This document shows positions 1-6,605 of a stretch of 10,985 nt of DNA, one piece after another; within the stretch, counting starts at the first letter, position 1; each line of letters starts with the position of its first letter. Under the pieces are notes generated by a model. The model ran no database searches. It was not told where the DNA came from and worked only from the letters and a program-made list of their open reading frames with translations. The position numbers were made by a program, and so were the translations under genes. The stretch is from Ruminiclostridium sp. (lineage in GTDB: Bacteria; Bacillota_A; Clostridia; Oscillospirales; Ruminococcaceae): the NCBI GenBank assembly GCA_017550775.1, contig JAFZOA010000528.1, forward strand, positions 1 to 10,985. The letters run 5' to 3'.

Positions 1-956
1 AGCTGCTCCACCATTTTGAGCTGGGTCATTACGCTCGCGTCCGTGATCTCGGAGCCGTCGTCGATAAGCAGAGTCCCCGCCGGAGCGTCCTCCTGGAGCT
101 CGATCTCAACGTTGTCACAGCTGTGGAAAACGTCCTTAAGAAGCTGCTCGTCTATTTCGGCTTCCTCGCTCACGTCGAGCTTGGAAAGCGTGATCTTTAC
201 GGTCTTGCTTGCCCTGTATTTCTTGCCCGCCTCGTGTATCATGCGGGTGATTATTCCCTTTTCCTTCTGGGCGAGCGCGCCGAGGGTAACACGCTGCGCT
301 ATATCGAAGATCGTGTCAAAGAGCTGGCGCTCGTACTGCATAAGAAGCTCGCTCTTGTCGGCGGTGACCTGCTCGGACAGGTTCTTGAGATCCATGAGCG
401 TGTCCTTGCACTTTTTCAGCGCCTTGACGTACCCTTCCTCATAGCCCTGCTTCACGCCCTCGTCGTAGCCGCTCTGCTTTGACTCGGCACCGAGCTTTTC
501 CGCCTCGGCCTTCGCGTCCCGGAGGATAGTTTCCGCCTCGCTTCTCGCGTCGAGAATGGTCTGCTCCGCCATTTCCTTGGTCTTTTCGTATATTTCGGAG
601 GCTTTAGACCGAGCCCGCAGGACGAACTCCTCCGACTCCTTCTCGTACTTCGCGCGTATGGACTCATACTCCGCGATAAGGCGCTCGCGCTCGATACGCG
701 CTTCCTCCGCAGACACGCTCTTTGTGTCCGCGCTGCCTTCGCCGCCGTCCTCGACTGATTTTGCCGAGTCTGCGAGCATTTTCTCCACCGCCGCGTGAGC
801 TTTGGAGTTCCTGTCGTTGTATCTCTGTATCTCCGCTATCTTCTGCGCATTGGGGTTCTTGCCGTAAATGGTCTTCATTACCGGCTCGTCGGTATCAAAG
901 CTGTTGACATACACATAGCCCGTGCCGATACCGCCCTTGATAACAGTTCCCGCCAT
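1..956 (-). CDS. fliH: Flagellar export ATPase regulator FliH (partial, 3' end outside window)
   Basis: FliH is a cytoplasmic stator-like protein that binds the export ATPase FliI and links it to the C-ring and export gate. The frame is open from the ATG at 954-956 to the left edge (318 complete codons). Residues about 82-160 are highly charged and helical. A glycine every fourth residue at G163, G167, G171 and G175 is the GxxxG repeat typical of FliH. The C-terminal part (about 205-318) resembles the V-ATPase subunit E-like FliH domain and ends in a 'GTLLIDDGSEITDAS' segment that normally lies close to the FliH terminus, so few residues should be missing. A G-rich ribosome-binding site (AAAGGGGGAA) precedes the start by about 10 bases. 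The ATG at 962-964 is out of frame and its frame soon stops. It follows fliG by 39 bases. The N-terminal region is longer than in most FliH proteins. Family call is firm; exact length is unknown. Confidence 0.88.
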   Translation of the reverse strand, partial: MAGTVIKGGIGTGYVYVNSFDTDEPVMKTIYGKNPNAQKIAEIQRYNDRNSKAHAAVEKMLADSAKSVEDGGEGSADTKSVSAEEARIERERLIAEYESIRAKYEKESEEFVLRARSKASEIYEKTKEMAEQTILDARSEAETILRDAKAEAEKLGAESKQSGYDEGVKQGYEEGYVKALKKCKDTLMDLKNLSEQVTADKSELLMQYERQLFDTIFDIAQRVTLGALAQKEKGIITRMIHEAGKKYRASKTVKITLSKLDVSEEAEIDEQLLKDVFHSCDNVEIELQEDAPAGTLLIDDGSEITDASVMTQLKMVEQ

Positions 957-995
957 TCCGGCATTTCCCCCTTTCTACGGATTTTACGGAGTGAA

Positions 996-2042
996 TTACG
1001 CGATGATCTCGTCCTCTCCGCCCTTGGAGATAGTAAGCTTGCCCTCGTCTTCAAGACGGCGTATGATAGCAACGATACGCTGCTGAGCCTCTTCAACGTC
1101 GCGCATACGGACATTGTGCAGGTACTCAACGTCGGTCTGGGTGGATTCCTTGTTACGCGAGGACATATTCGCGTAGATGACCTCCGCCACCTCGGCGGTA
1201 GAGCCCTTGATCGCAACGGCAAGGTCTTTCGGATCGACCTCGGTGATGAACGCCTGTATGGACATGGAGTCGAGATTGACGATGTCCTCGAATACGAACA
1301 TTCGGGAACGGATATCGTCCGCAAGCTTCGGATCGCGGAGATTCAGCTCGTCGAAGATGTACTTTTCCGTCGAACGATCGACCTTGTTGAGTACGTCGGC
1401 TATGTAGTTTACACCGCCGACCTCCATGTTCTCGGTGGTGACGATGTTTGCGAACTTCTTTTCGAGCGTCATTTCAAGGCTCTTTACAACGTCCGGCGAC
1501 GCGGACTCCATTTTCGCGATACGTTCAACGACCTCGATGCGCATTTCCTTCGGAAGCTCGGCGATGATAGCGGAAGCCTGATCGCTGCGGGCGTATGAGA
1601 GTATGAGCGCGATAGTCTGGGGATGCTCGTTCTGAACGATAGCGAGCAGGTTTTTATAGTCCGCCTTGCGCACGAACGCGAAGGACTTGGATTTGAGCTG
1701 CTTGGTGATCTTGTCGAAGAGCGATGCCGCCGCCTGCGGTCCGAACGCTTTTTCAAGTATCTCACGCGCGTACTCGATACCGCCCTCGGAGATGACCTTC
1801 TGGGTAAGGCATACCTCATAGAAGTCGTTGAGCACGTCGGTAACGACCTCGACGGGGAAATAGTCCATTTTAGCGACTTCAAGAGTAAGCTTCTCGATCT
1901 CATCGTCCGAGAAGTACTTGAAAACTCTCGACGCGTTCTCCGCACCGATCGCAGATATAACCATTGCAGCCTTTTGCATCATGTTTATTTCGCCGGGACC
2001 CTGAGGCGCAGCCTGTTGCTGCTGTTGCTGCTGTTCAGCCAT
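996..2042 (-). CDS. fliG: Flagellar motor switch protein FliG
   Basis: FliG forms the torque-generating layer of the C-ring; it binds the FliF tail through its N domain, FliM through its middle domain and the stator MotA through its C domain. The 348 residues fit the family length plus a short extension. Residues 1-17 are low complexity (seven consecutive Gln, then Ala/Pro/Gly) before the conserved N domain begins near residue 20. The EHPQT motif of the middle domain is at 139-143. The C-terminal domain has the typical 'VDPKDLAVAIKGS' torque segment (269-281), the 'NMSSR' segment ending at R296, and the ending 'RRLEDEGKLTISKGGEDEII'. A GGGAG site lies 9 bases before the ATG. It sits between the FliF-tail-like small gene (29 bases upstream) and fliH in one operon. 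Confidence 0.97.
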   Translation of the reverse strand: MAEQQQQQQQAAPQGPGEINMMQKAAMVISAIGAENASRVFKYFSDDEIEKLTLEVAKMDYFPVEVVTDVLNDFYEVCLTQKVISEGGIEYAREILEKAFGPQAAASLFDKITKQLKSKSFAFVRKADYKNLLAIVQNEHPQTIALILSYARSDQASAIIAELPKEMRIEVVERIAKMESASPDVVKSLEMTLEKKFANIVTTENMEVGGVNYIADVLNKVDRSTEKYIFDELNLRDPKLADDIRSRMFVFEDIVNLDSMSIQAFITEVDPKDLAVAIKGSTAEVAEVIYANMSSRNKESTQTDVEYLHNVRMRDVEEAQQRIVAIIRRLEDEGKLTISKGGEDEIIA

Positions 2043-2071
2043 TTATACGGTCTCCCTTCATGATATATGTA

Positions 2072-2248
2072 TCACTTTTCGCTGTTCATCCAGTTCCGGA
2101 TAAGCTGCGCCACGACCTCGGGGCTTGCGTTTGAATAGTCGCCGAGCTCTTTTTTGAGCAGCTGATCCTTGCTTTTCTTCATACTTTCGTTAAGGCTCAC
2201 GATCTCGCGATCCCTGTCATCATAGTCACGATACGGTCTGTCCGCCAT
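2072..2248 (-). CDS. Small protein mimicking the FliG-binding tail of FliF
   Basis: This gene has no recognised name. It encodes 58 residues from the ATG at 2246-2248. An in-frame ATG at 2252-2254 would add Met-Asn, but the AAGGAG ribosome-binding site (2257-2262) is only 2 bases from it and 8 bases from the chosen one. Residues 1-29 are highly charged (Arg/Asp-rich start, later Lys-rich). Residues 30-58 align without gaps to the last 29 residues of FliF encoded just upstream: 16 of 29 identical by hand count, including LLKKE, PE, VAQLIR and WM, and most other positions are conservative. In FliF this tail is the helix pair that docks into the FliG N domain. The gene lies between fliF (15 bases away) and fliG (29 bases away), so it is probably translated with them. 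No signal peptide or membrane helix is visible. Inference: it is a soluble FliG-binding peptide, arisen by duplication of the fliF 3' end, that could compete with, cap or chaperone FliG. Confidence 0.8.
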   Translation of the reverse strand: MADRPYRDYDDRDREIVSLNESMKKSKDQLLKKELGDYSNASPEVVAQLIRNWMNSEK

Positions 2249-2263
2249 ATTCATGTCTCCTTA

Positions 2264-3931
2264 TCATTCGTCGCCTTTCATCCATGTGCGTATGAGCTGT
2301 GCGACGATCTCGGGGTTGCTGGTCGAGAATTCGCGGATCTCCTTCTTGAGCAGAGCGTCTCTCGTAGCCTGATTGTCGTCTCCCGAGAGGCTCTGGAGCT
2401 CGAAGTCGTAATCTTCTCCGTTTTCCGCTCTTCTGCGTATCTCTTCCTCGTCATAGGTTATATTGGCATTGGTCACGGTAGAGCCGGAGGAAGCGGCGAC
2501 CGCAGCCGCGCGCCTTGCCTTCAGTCTCTTCTTGCTGGAGCCCGCCGCCACAAGTGCGGTTATGAGCAGTACTATCAGCAGTACGCCGAGAGCGATGATG
2601 ATGAATACGAGAGTATTTCTGCTGCCGGTCACTATCACGCCGCCGTCGCCCGTAGTATCGCCCGTTCTGTCAAGGGTGAAGTTGGTGGGTATGAACGAAA
2701 CCTTCTCGCGGGAGGTGCCGATAGCGTCCGCTATGAGCTTTGCCCAGTCGTCGATGTTCGCCTGTGTGAAGTTCTCCGGGTCTCCGTCAACGATGACCGA
2801 AGCGGAGATGTTGTCGTAGCTGTAACCGTCCTTCTCTATCTGTGTTATCGCCTCGTTTACGAGGTAATGTATGTCTCTCTGGGTCTCGTAGTAGAACTCG
2901 TCGCCCTCTCCGATACGGAGCGTCGGATAGTCCGGCGAGATATCCGCGTTGACCGTGGTGCCCACAAGTCCTCCGTCCTCGGCATTTCCGCCGCCTGCGG
3001 AGACGTACTTCTCGTCCTGCACCATACCGCCCCTGTTGCCCTCGGAATCCACGGACGGGGTATATTCGGTGATCTGCTTTACCGTCGGGTCGTAGTTGAG
3101 CCGCACGTCAACGCCTATGCGGTAGTCGGGGAATACCTTCAAAAGCAGGTCTCCGAGCTTTTCGTTGAGTATCTCGCAGATCGTGTTCTGGAATTCGAGT
3201 CTCTTGTAGTAGAGCACCGTCTCGTCCTCGTTCTGAAGCGCCATTGCCACCTTATCCGTGGTGAGCAGCTCGCCCGTTCCGTCGGTGACGGTGATGTTTT
3301 CTTCTTTAAGTCCCTTTACCGCTGTTCTGATAAGGTTGTAGATGCCCTCAACGGTATTTACGCTGAGCGGGCGGTTGGTGTTTACGACTACGGACGCGCT
3401 GGGCTCGTCGCGGGTCGTGGATATGACATAGTTGTTGTCTGCGGGGATATTGAGTATTACAACCGCGGAGTCAACGCCGTCGAACATCGCGAGGGTCGCG
3501 CGCAGGTTCTCCTGTAGCTGCTGCACCTGCTTCACGCGCTTGTCCGACTCGGTGGAGAACATTCCCGTGCCGTTGTCCCAGATATCGTAGTTGAAGGTGG
3601 ACTTCGGGTACCCCTTCATGCTGAGCTGGGCGCGAAGCGTTTCGACCCTGTTCGCGGGAACAAGTATGTCTCCGTTGTTGTCGAACCGCACGTCGGTCTC
3701 ACCGAGCTCGCCCTGAAGGACGGTGATGATCTCGGTGGTCTCCTCGGCGGAAGCGCCGCTGTAGAGGACCGCGTAGTGAGTTATGGAGTTTATGATGATA
3801 AGGACGATCAGAGATACTATCACGACGGACGCGATAGATATCACCGCTATCTTTATCTTCTTATCGAGAGATGTCCAGCGCGTTTTTACCGTGCCGAAAA
3901 ACTTCACGATGACTTCTTTAGCTTTGTCCAT
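2264..3931 (-). CDS. fliF: Flagellar MS-ring protein FliF
   Basis: FliF builds the membrane-embedded MS ring, the foundation of the basal body and the housing of the export gate. The 555 residues match the family. A first membrane helix is at about 27-49, followed by the YscJ/FliF ring-building domains and a glycine-rich periplasmic loop. A second membrane helix is at about 441-463, then a basic linker (KKRLKARR) and an acidic cytoplasmic region. The final 29 residues (527-555, from LLKKE to GDE) form the FliG-binding tail. That tail is repeated as a separate small protein encoded immediately downstream. The start has only a weak G-rich element about 10 bases upstream; a strong AAAGGAG lies 27 bases upstream with a small CCC-UUCG-GGG hairpin between. 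No in-frame alternative start exists before a stop at 3956-3958. Confidence 0.97.
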   Translation of the reverse strand: MDKAKEVIVKFFGTVKTRWTSLDKKIKIAVISIASVVIVSLIVLIIINSITHYAVLYSGASAEETTEIITVLQGELGETDVRFDNNGDILVPANRVETLRAQLSMKGYPKSTFNYDIWDNGTGMFSTESDKRVKQVQQLQENLRATLAMFDGVDSAVVILNIPADNNYVISTTRDEPSASVVVNTNRPLSVNTVEGIYNLIRTAVKGLKEENITVTDGTGELLTTDKVAMALQNEDETVLYYKRLEFQNTICEILNEKLGDLLLKVFPDYRIGVDVRLNYDPTVKQITEYTPSVDSEGNRGGMVQDEKYVSAGGGNAEDGGLVGTTVNADISPDYPTLRIGEGDEFYYETQRDIHYLVNEAITQIEKDGYSYDNISASVIVDGDPENFTQANIDDWAKLIADAIGTSREKVSFIPTNFTLDRTGDTTGDGGVIVTGSRNTLVFIIIALGVLLIVLLITALVAAGSSKKRLKARRAAAVAASSGSTVTNANITYDEEEIRRRAENGEDYDFELQSLSGDDNQATRDALLKKEIREFSTSNPEIVAQLIRTWMKGDE

Positions 3932-4013
3932 AAGTAAGATGCCCCGAAGGGTATGTCACTCCTTTATTCCAAGGGTATTTATATTCTGTATGTGTTATTC
4001 CGGTTTACGCAGC

Positions 4014-4343
4014 TCAGATGCTCATTCTCATTATCTCGTTATACGCATCCACGACCGCATTCTTGATGTTCACAAGAAGCTCGGTGGACAGCTCTGCTTT
4101 TGCTATGTTCATCTGTATCTGTTCAAGCCCGTCCGTATCGCCGAGCATAATGTTCATCATGTCCTCGCTCTTCTGAGCCTGCGCCTCATACGCCTGATCC
4201 CACAGCCCTGTGAGCGCGTCGAGGAACGTCCCTGTCTGAAGCCCGCCCTCTGCGGCCTCCGGAGCGGCGGAGGGCTGTCTCGAAGCGACAAGCCTGTCAA
4301 CGGACGGAAGTGTATTTATGACCGGCGACATTGGTATTATCAT
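4014..4343 (-). CDS. fliE: Flagellar hook-basal body protein FliE
   Basis: FliE is a small rod protein thought to join the MS ring to the proximal rod and to be among the first export substrates. The 109 residues fit the family. The N-terminal 35 residues are Ala/Pro/Gly-rich and variable. The conserved region begins near 'GTFLDAL' (about 38-44) and ends in the typical 'VDAYNEIMRMSI' terminus. No cleavable signal peptide is seen, as expected for a type III export substrate. The start ATG at 4341-4343 is preceded by AAAGGA at about 15 bases, longer than ideal. An in-frame ATG four codons later (4329-4331) has no better site. It lies 43 bases after flgC and 82 bases before fliF, in the usual flgB-flgC-fliE-fliF order. 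Confidence 0.95.
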   Translation of the reverse strand: MIIPMSPVINTLPSVDRLVASRQPSAAPEAAEGGLQTGTFLDALTGLWDQAYEAQAQKSEDMMNIMLGDTDGLEQIQMNIAKAELSTELLVNIKNAVVDAYNEIMRMSI

Positions 4344-4386
4344 CTTTCTGTGTCACTGTCCTTTCTCAGGTCGTGTGATACGCATA

Positions 4387-4890
4387 TCACTGTTTTCCTA
4401 TGGTAAGCGCTTTGTTTGCGATAGCCTTCATGCTGTTGAATATGGTAAGGTTCGCGGAATACGACTGGGTCGCCGCGAGCATATCTATCTCCTCCTCCGC
4501 GACATCGACGTTGGGGCGGTAGTAGTAGCCGTCCTCATCCGCGTCGGGGTGAGTGGGGTCGTACACGGGAGTGGGGGGAGTCTGATCTTCCACCACCTGG
4601 GTGAGCAGTACGCCCTCCATGGTCTGGGTCCTGCCGCGTCCGGCAAGCCCGCGAAGCTCTTCAAGGTGCTTTCCGAGGACAGTGCGGAACTCAACCGCGC
4701 GCAGGCTGTTGTCCGGGTCGCGGTGATAGGTCCTGTTCTCGGTGAACACGACGTTCTGTCTGACGTAGGGGCCGCCCTCTGCGGTCCTTGTGGTATCCGC
4801 GTTCGCAACGTTCTGGGCGATAACGTCCATTCTCGCGCGCTCGGCTATCATTCCGGACACGGATATATCTAAATTGCTCATGAATGACAT
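4387..4890 (-). CDS. flgC: Flagellar proximal rod protein FlgC
   Basis: FlgC is one of the proximal rod subunits exported through the flagellar type III apparatus. The 167 residues are slightly more than most homologues. The N-terminal helix carries the rod/hook-family motif ('DISVSGMIAERARMDVIAQNVANADTT', given here only as the segment near residues 8-34), with the conserved ANADT. The C-terminal helix ends in 'MLAATQSYSANLTIFNSMKA', which matches FlgC. The middle includes a Pro/Asp-rich stretch (about 103-121) that probably accounts for the extra length. An AAAGGA site lies 7 bases before the ATG at 4888-4890; an in-frame ATG three codons later is possible but less well placed. It follows flgB by 19 bases. 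Confidence 0.96.
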   Translation of the reverse strand: MSFMSNLDISVSGMIAERARMDVIAQNVANADTTRTAEGGPYVRQNVVFTENRTYHRDPDNSLRAVEFRTVLGKHLEELRGLAGRGRTQTMEGVLLTQVVEDQTPPTPVYDPTHPDADEDGYYYRPNVDVAEEEIDMLAATQSYSANLTIFNSMKAIANKALTIGKQ

Positions 4891-4909
4891 AGCTTATTCC
4901 TTTCGCCGC

Positions 4910-5407
4910 TTACGACTTTCTCATGGCCGTACGCATCATGGTAAACTCGGAGTTTATCTGGTTTATGAGCGCTTCGTACTGGATAGCGTTCTTCGCGAAG
5001 AGCGCTTCCTGGGTATCCGCGTCAACGTTGTTTCCGTCGGGCTGGTCGGCGGTGGTCTCGTCGGTATGTATCACATAGGCGAGTTCGAGGCGCTTGCCGT
5101 CGATGCCGGTGCCAAGCTCCTCCCACGGCTCATCCGATCTGCGCTCGAAGCCCTGAAAGCCCTGGAAAGGCTGGGGGCGTTTCGCGCCGATCCACCGAAG
5201 AGACTCGGTGCCGGTCTCCTGCTCCTCCTTTTTCGCGGCGGCGGCTTCAAGCTTCTCCCTGAGCACGCCGGAGAAGTACAGGTACTTGCACTTGTAGTCG
5301 GGGGTGTCCTGATTTGCTATATTCTGCGCGATGACCTGCTGCTGCTTCGAGAGCAGTTCAAGTCCCTGCGACGCTATACGGAATGATGTGGTATCGAATA
5401 ATGCCAT
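4910..5407 (-). CDS. flgB: Flagellar proximal rod protein FlgB
   Basis: FlgB is the proximal rod subunit closest to FliE. The 165 residues exceed the usual 120-140. The N-terminal helix ends in the conserved 'VIAQNIANQDTPDYK' motif (residues about 25-39). The C-terminal helix ends in 'INQINSEFTMMRTAM', as in FlgB. The extra length lies in the middle (about 57-120), a charged, Glu/Lys-rich and then Gln/Gly/Phe-containing stretch. GGAGG is 5 bases upstream of the ATG at 5405-5407. It is the first gene of the flagellar transcription unit, about 60 bases downstream of a strong predicted promoter. Confidence 0.95.
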   Translation of the reverse strand: MALFDTTSFRIASQGLELLSKQQQVIAQNIANQDTPDYKCKYLYFSGVLREKLEAAAAKKEEQETGTESLRWIGAKRPQPFQGFQGFERRSDEPWEELGTGIDGKRLELAYVIHTDETTADQPDGNNVDADTQEALFAKNAIQYEALINQINSEFTMMRTAMRKS

Positions 5408-5428
5408 GCTGACCTCCGTTCATACGCG

Positions 5429-5453
5429 GGCGGTTACGTTTCCGGACACCGCC
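5429..5453 (-). other. Hairpin in the flgB mRNA leader
   Basis: The untranslated leader contains a perfect 6-bp inverted repeat, GGCGGT paired with ACCGCC, around a 13-base loop. Its edge is 11 bases from the flgB ribosome-binding site. It lacks a U-tract and so is not a terminator by itself. It could affect translation or mRNA stability; no known riboswitch pattern was recognised. Confidence 0.4.
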
Positions 5454-5474
5454 TGTTGTATCGCATATACTTTC

Positions 5475-5503
5475 ATTATACTACATATCGTGTTATTTTT
5501 CAA
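5475..5503 (-). promoter_or_regulatory. Sigma-A-type promoter of the flagellar operon
   Basis: On the minus strand the -35 element TTGAAA (5498-5503) and the -10 element TATAAT (5475-5480) are separated by 17 bases, which is near consensus. Transcription would start near 5468 and give a leader of about 60 bases before flgB. The element is in the 134-base gap between flgB and the upstream membrane-protein gene. No sigma-28-type motif was seen here, which suggests the operon is an early, housekeeping-sigma class. Confidence 0.82.
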
Positions 5504-5541
5504 CATCTTTTTGTTATTTTTTTAATATTTTTTGCAGGGTA

Positions 5542-6273
5542 TTATTTCCACGTCCTGCTGAAATCGGGGTCGTCGGGGAGCAAGCGCCGTATCGGGCGTC
5601 TTCTGATGAATGCGGCCTCGTGGAATTCGTGCTTTTTCGGCTTCGGGAGCTCGTCGAAGCGCTTTTTCGCCTCGGTGAGCGCGGCTCCGATACGGGCGGG
5701 GCTTCCGAAGTACGGCGGGAATTCCGCCTCGTCAAGCTCACGGTAGCTTCCGACGTTGAGCCACATACGGTCGAACTCTATGTCTCCGCCGCGGACGTGG
5801 TAGCCGAGGAAGTCGCTCTCCATGCCGTATCTGCGCAGTTTCCCGCGTATCACGAGCTTCTTCCCGTCCGCGGAGGGCGCGGCACTCCCGAAGTCCCTGA
5901 ACGGTATCAGGTACAGCTCGCGGAACACGGCGTTTTTACCGAGAATGGTCATCTCGCCGGAATAGACGCTTATCACGGCGGCCTTGAGCTGGATATCGAG
6001 GTAGGTGTAGCGGCTGTGGCGGGCGGCTTTTCTGTCGGCTGCGGCGGAGGATATGAAGCAGACGGCAAGTCCCGCGACGACGAACGCGGCCGCAATGATG
6101 AGCATATCACGGGTGAGATCGTCGCTTCTCACGCCCTCGGTGCCGAACAGCCCGAAGAACATGACGATGAACGCGGTCACGGCGGCTTCCGCGCAGACAG
6201 CACCCGTGAGCACGAGCACCACAGACCTTCGGCGGCGGAACTTCACGGTCGAGCAGTGAAAATATGAGCGCAT
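5542..6273 (-). CDS. Unrecognised two-helix membrane protein
   Basis: I do not recognise this family. The 243-residue product has a short basic N-terminus (KFRRRR at 11-16), two hydrophobic segments at about 18-42 and 57-78, and a long soluble region after them. The arginine cluster before helix 1 and the basic residues after helix 2 suggest that both ends are cytoplasmic. Residues about 89-150 alternate hydrophobic and polar residues as in a beta-rich domain ('LDIQLKAAVISVYSGEMTIL' onward) and could be a PH-like fold, but this is only a guess. The C-terminal 40 residues are rich in Lys, Arg, Pro and His. A GGAGGG site lies 7 bases before the ATG. The gene points toward flgB and ends about 40 bases before the flgB -35 element, with no clear terminator, so some read-through into the flagellar genes is possible. 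Confidence 0.72.
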   Translation of the reverse strand: MRSYFHCSTVKFRRRRSVVLVLTGAVCAEAAVTAFIVMFFGLFGTEGVRSDDLTRDMLIIAAAFVVAGLAVCFISSAAADRKAARHSRYTYLDIQLKAAVISVYSGEMTILGKNAVFRELYLIPFRDFGSAAPSADGKKLVIRGKLRRYGMESDFLGYHVRGGDIEFDRMWLNVGSYRELDEAEFPPYFGSPARIGAALTEAKKRFDELPKPKKHEFHEAAFIRRRPIRRLLPDDPDFSRTWK

Positions 6274-6316
6274 AGCCGACCCCTCCGTTCAGAGAATATA
6301 CCTATATATAATAAAC

Positions 6317-6345
6317 ATTATACGATATTTTTCTACGTTTGTACA
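6317..6345 (-). promoter_or_regulatory. Candidate promoter of the membrane-protein gene
   Basis: The minus strand has a consensus TATAAT (6317-6322) with TGTACA (6340-6345) 17 bases upstream, a 4-of-6 match to the -35 consensus. The expected start site near 6310 gives a short leader before the gene starting at 6273. The -10 match is good and the -35 weak. Confidence 0.5.
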
Positions 6346-6409
6346 GCTTTTTTCAAAATTTTTGTTTTCTTTAGTCAAAATAACCAAATTTCACCTACTC
6401 CAAATGCTC

Positions 6410-6433
6410 TTTCAACCGCGCTTGTTGTTGAAA
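6410..6433. repeat. Inverted repeat in the divergent intergenic region
   Basis: TTTCAAC (6410-6416) and GTTGAAA (6427-6433) form a perfect 7-bp inverted repeat around 10 bases. It lies between the two divergent promoters, and its half-site resembles that of the repeat at 6462-6480. It may be a protein-binding site; chance is possible in AT-rich DNA. Confidence 0.35.
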
Positions 6434-6461
6434 ATGCCGAATATTATGTGTGATATGACGG

Positions 6462-6480
6462 TTTTCAATTAATTTGAAAA
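6462..6480. repeat. Inverted repeat, possible operator upstream of the PilZ promoter
   Basis: TTTTCAA (6462-6468) and TTGAAAA (6474-6480) form a perfect 7-bp inverted repeat with a 5-base centre. It ends 17 bases before the -35 element of the PilZ-gene promoter, a suitable place for an activator site or an UP element. No regulator is identified. Confidence 0.4.
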
Positions 6481-6497
6481 AAAGTTGCCTGCCGCTA

Positions 6498-6527
6498 TTG
6501 ACTTTTTTGTGCATTTTAATGTATAAT
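6498..6527 (+). promoter_or_regulatory. Sigma-A-type promoter of the PilZ/diguanylate cyclase unit
   Basis: TTGACT (6498-6503) and TATAAT (6522-6527) are separated by 18 bases on the plus strand. Transcription would begin near 6534 and give a leader of about 70 bases. It is divergent from the promoter at 6317-6345. Confidence 0.75.
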
Positions 6528-6544
6528 TAATAATAAGCGATTAT

Positions 6545-6565
6545 GTCCGGTGATCTGACCCGGAC
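6545..6565 (+). other. Hairpin in the PilZ-gene mRNA leader
   Basis: GTCCGG (6545-6550) pairs perfectly with CCGGAC (6560-6565) around a 9-base loop, soon after the predicted transcription start. No U-tract follows. The leader is too short and lacks the recognisable core of c-di-GMP riboswitches. The function is unknown; a 5' stabilising stem is one option. Confidence 0.4.
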
Positions 6566-6605
6566 AGTTCTGCTGTCTCTACGCGGTTAAGAAGGGGGGA
6601 TCTGC

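Larger units (their letters stand above)
6274..6605. other. AT-rich divergent intergenic region
   Basis: These 332 bases separate the membrane-protein gene from the PilZ gene. They hold one promoter candidate in each direction, two inverted repeats with TTTCAA-type half-sites, and the PilZ-gene leader with its hairpin. No small gene with a credible ribosome-binding site was found. The base composition is clearly more AT-rich than the flanking genes, as expected for a regulatory region. Confidence 0.65.

Noticed and set aside
795..1598. Long plus-strand open frame opposite fliG (267 codons)
   Set aside because: It is fully antisense to a clear fliG gene, has no family features or ribosome-binding site, and reflects the codon bias of the real gene.
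6534..6605. c-di-GMP riboswitch in the PilZ-gene leader
   Set aside because: The leader of about 70 bases has only one simple hairpin and none of the conserved core I would recognise for GEMM-type riboswitches.
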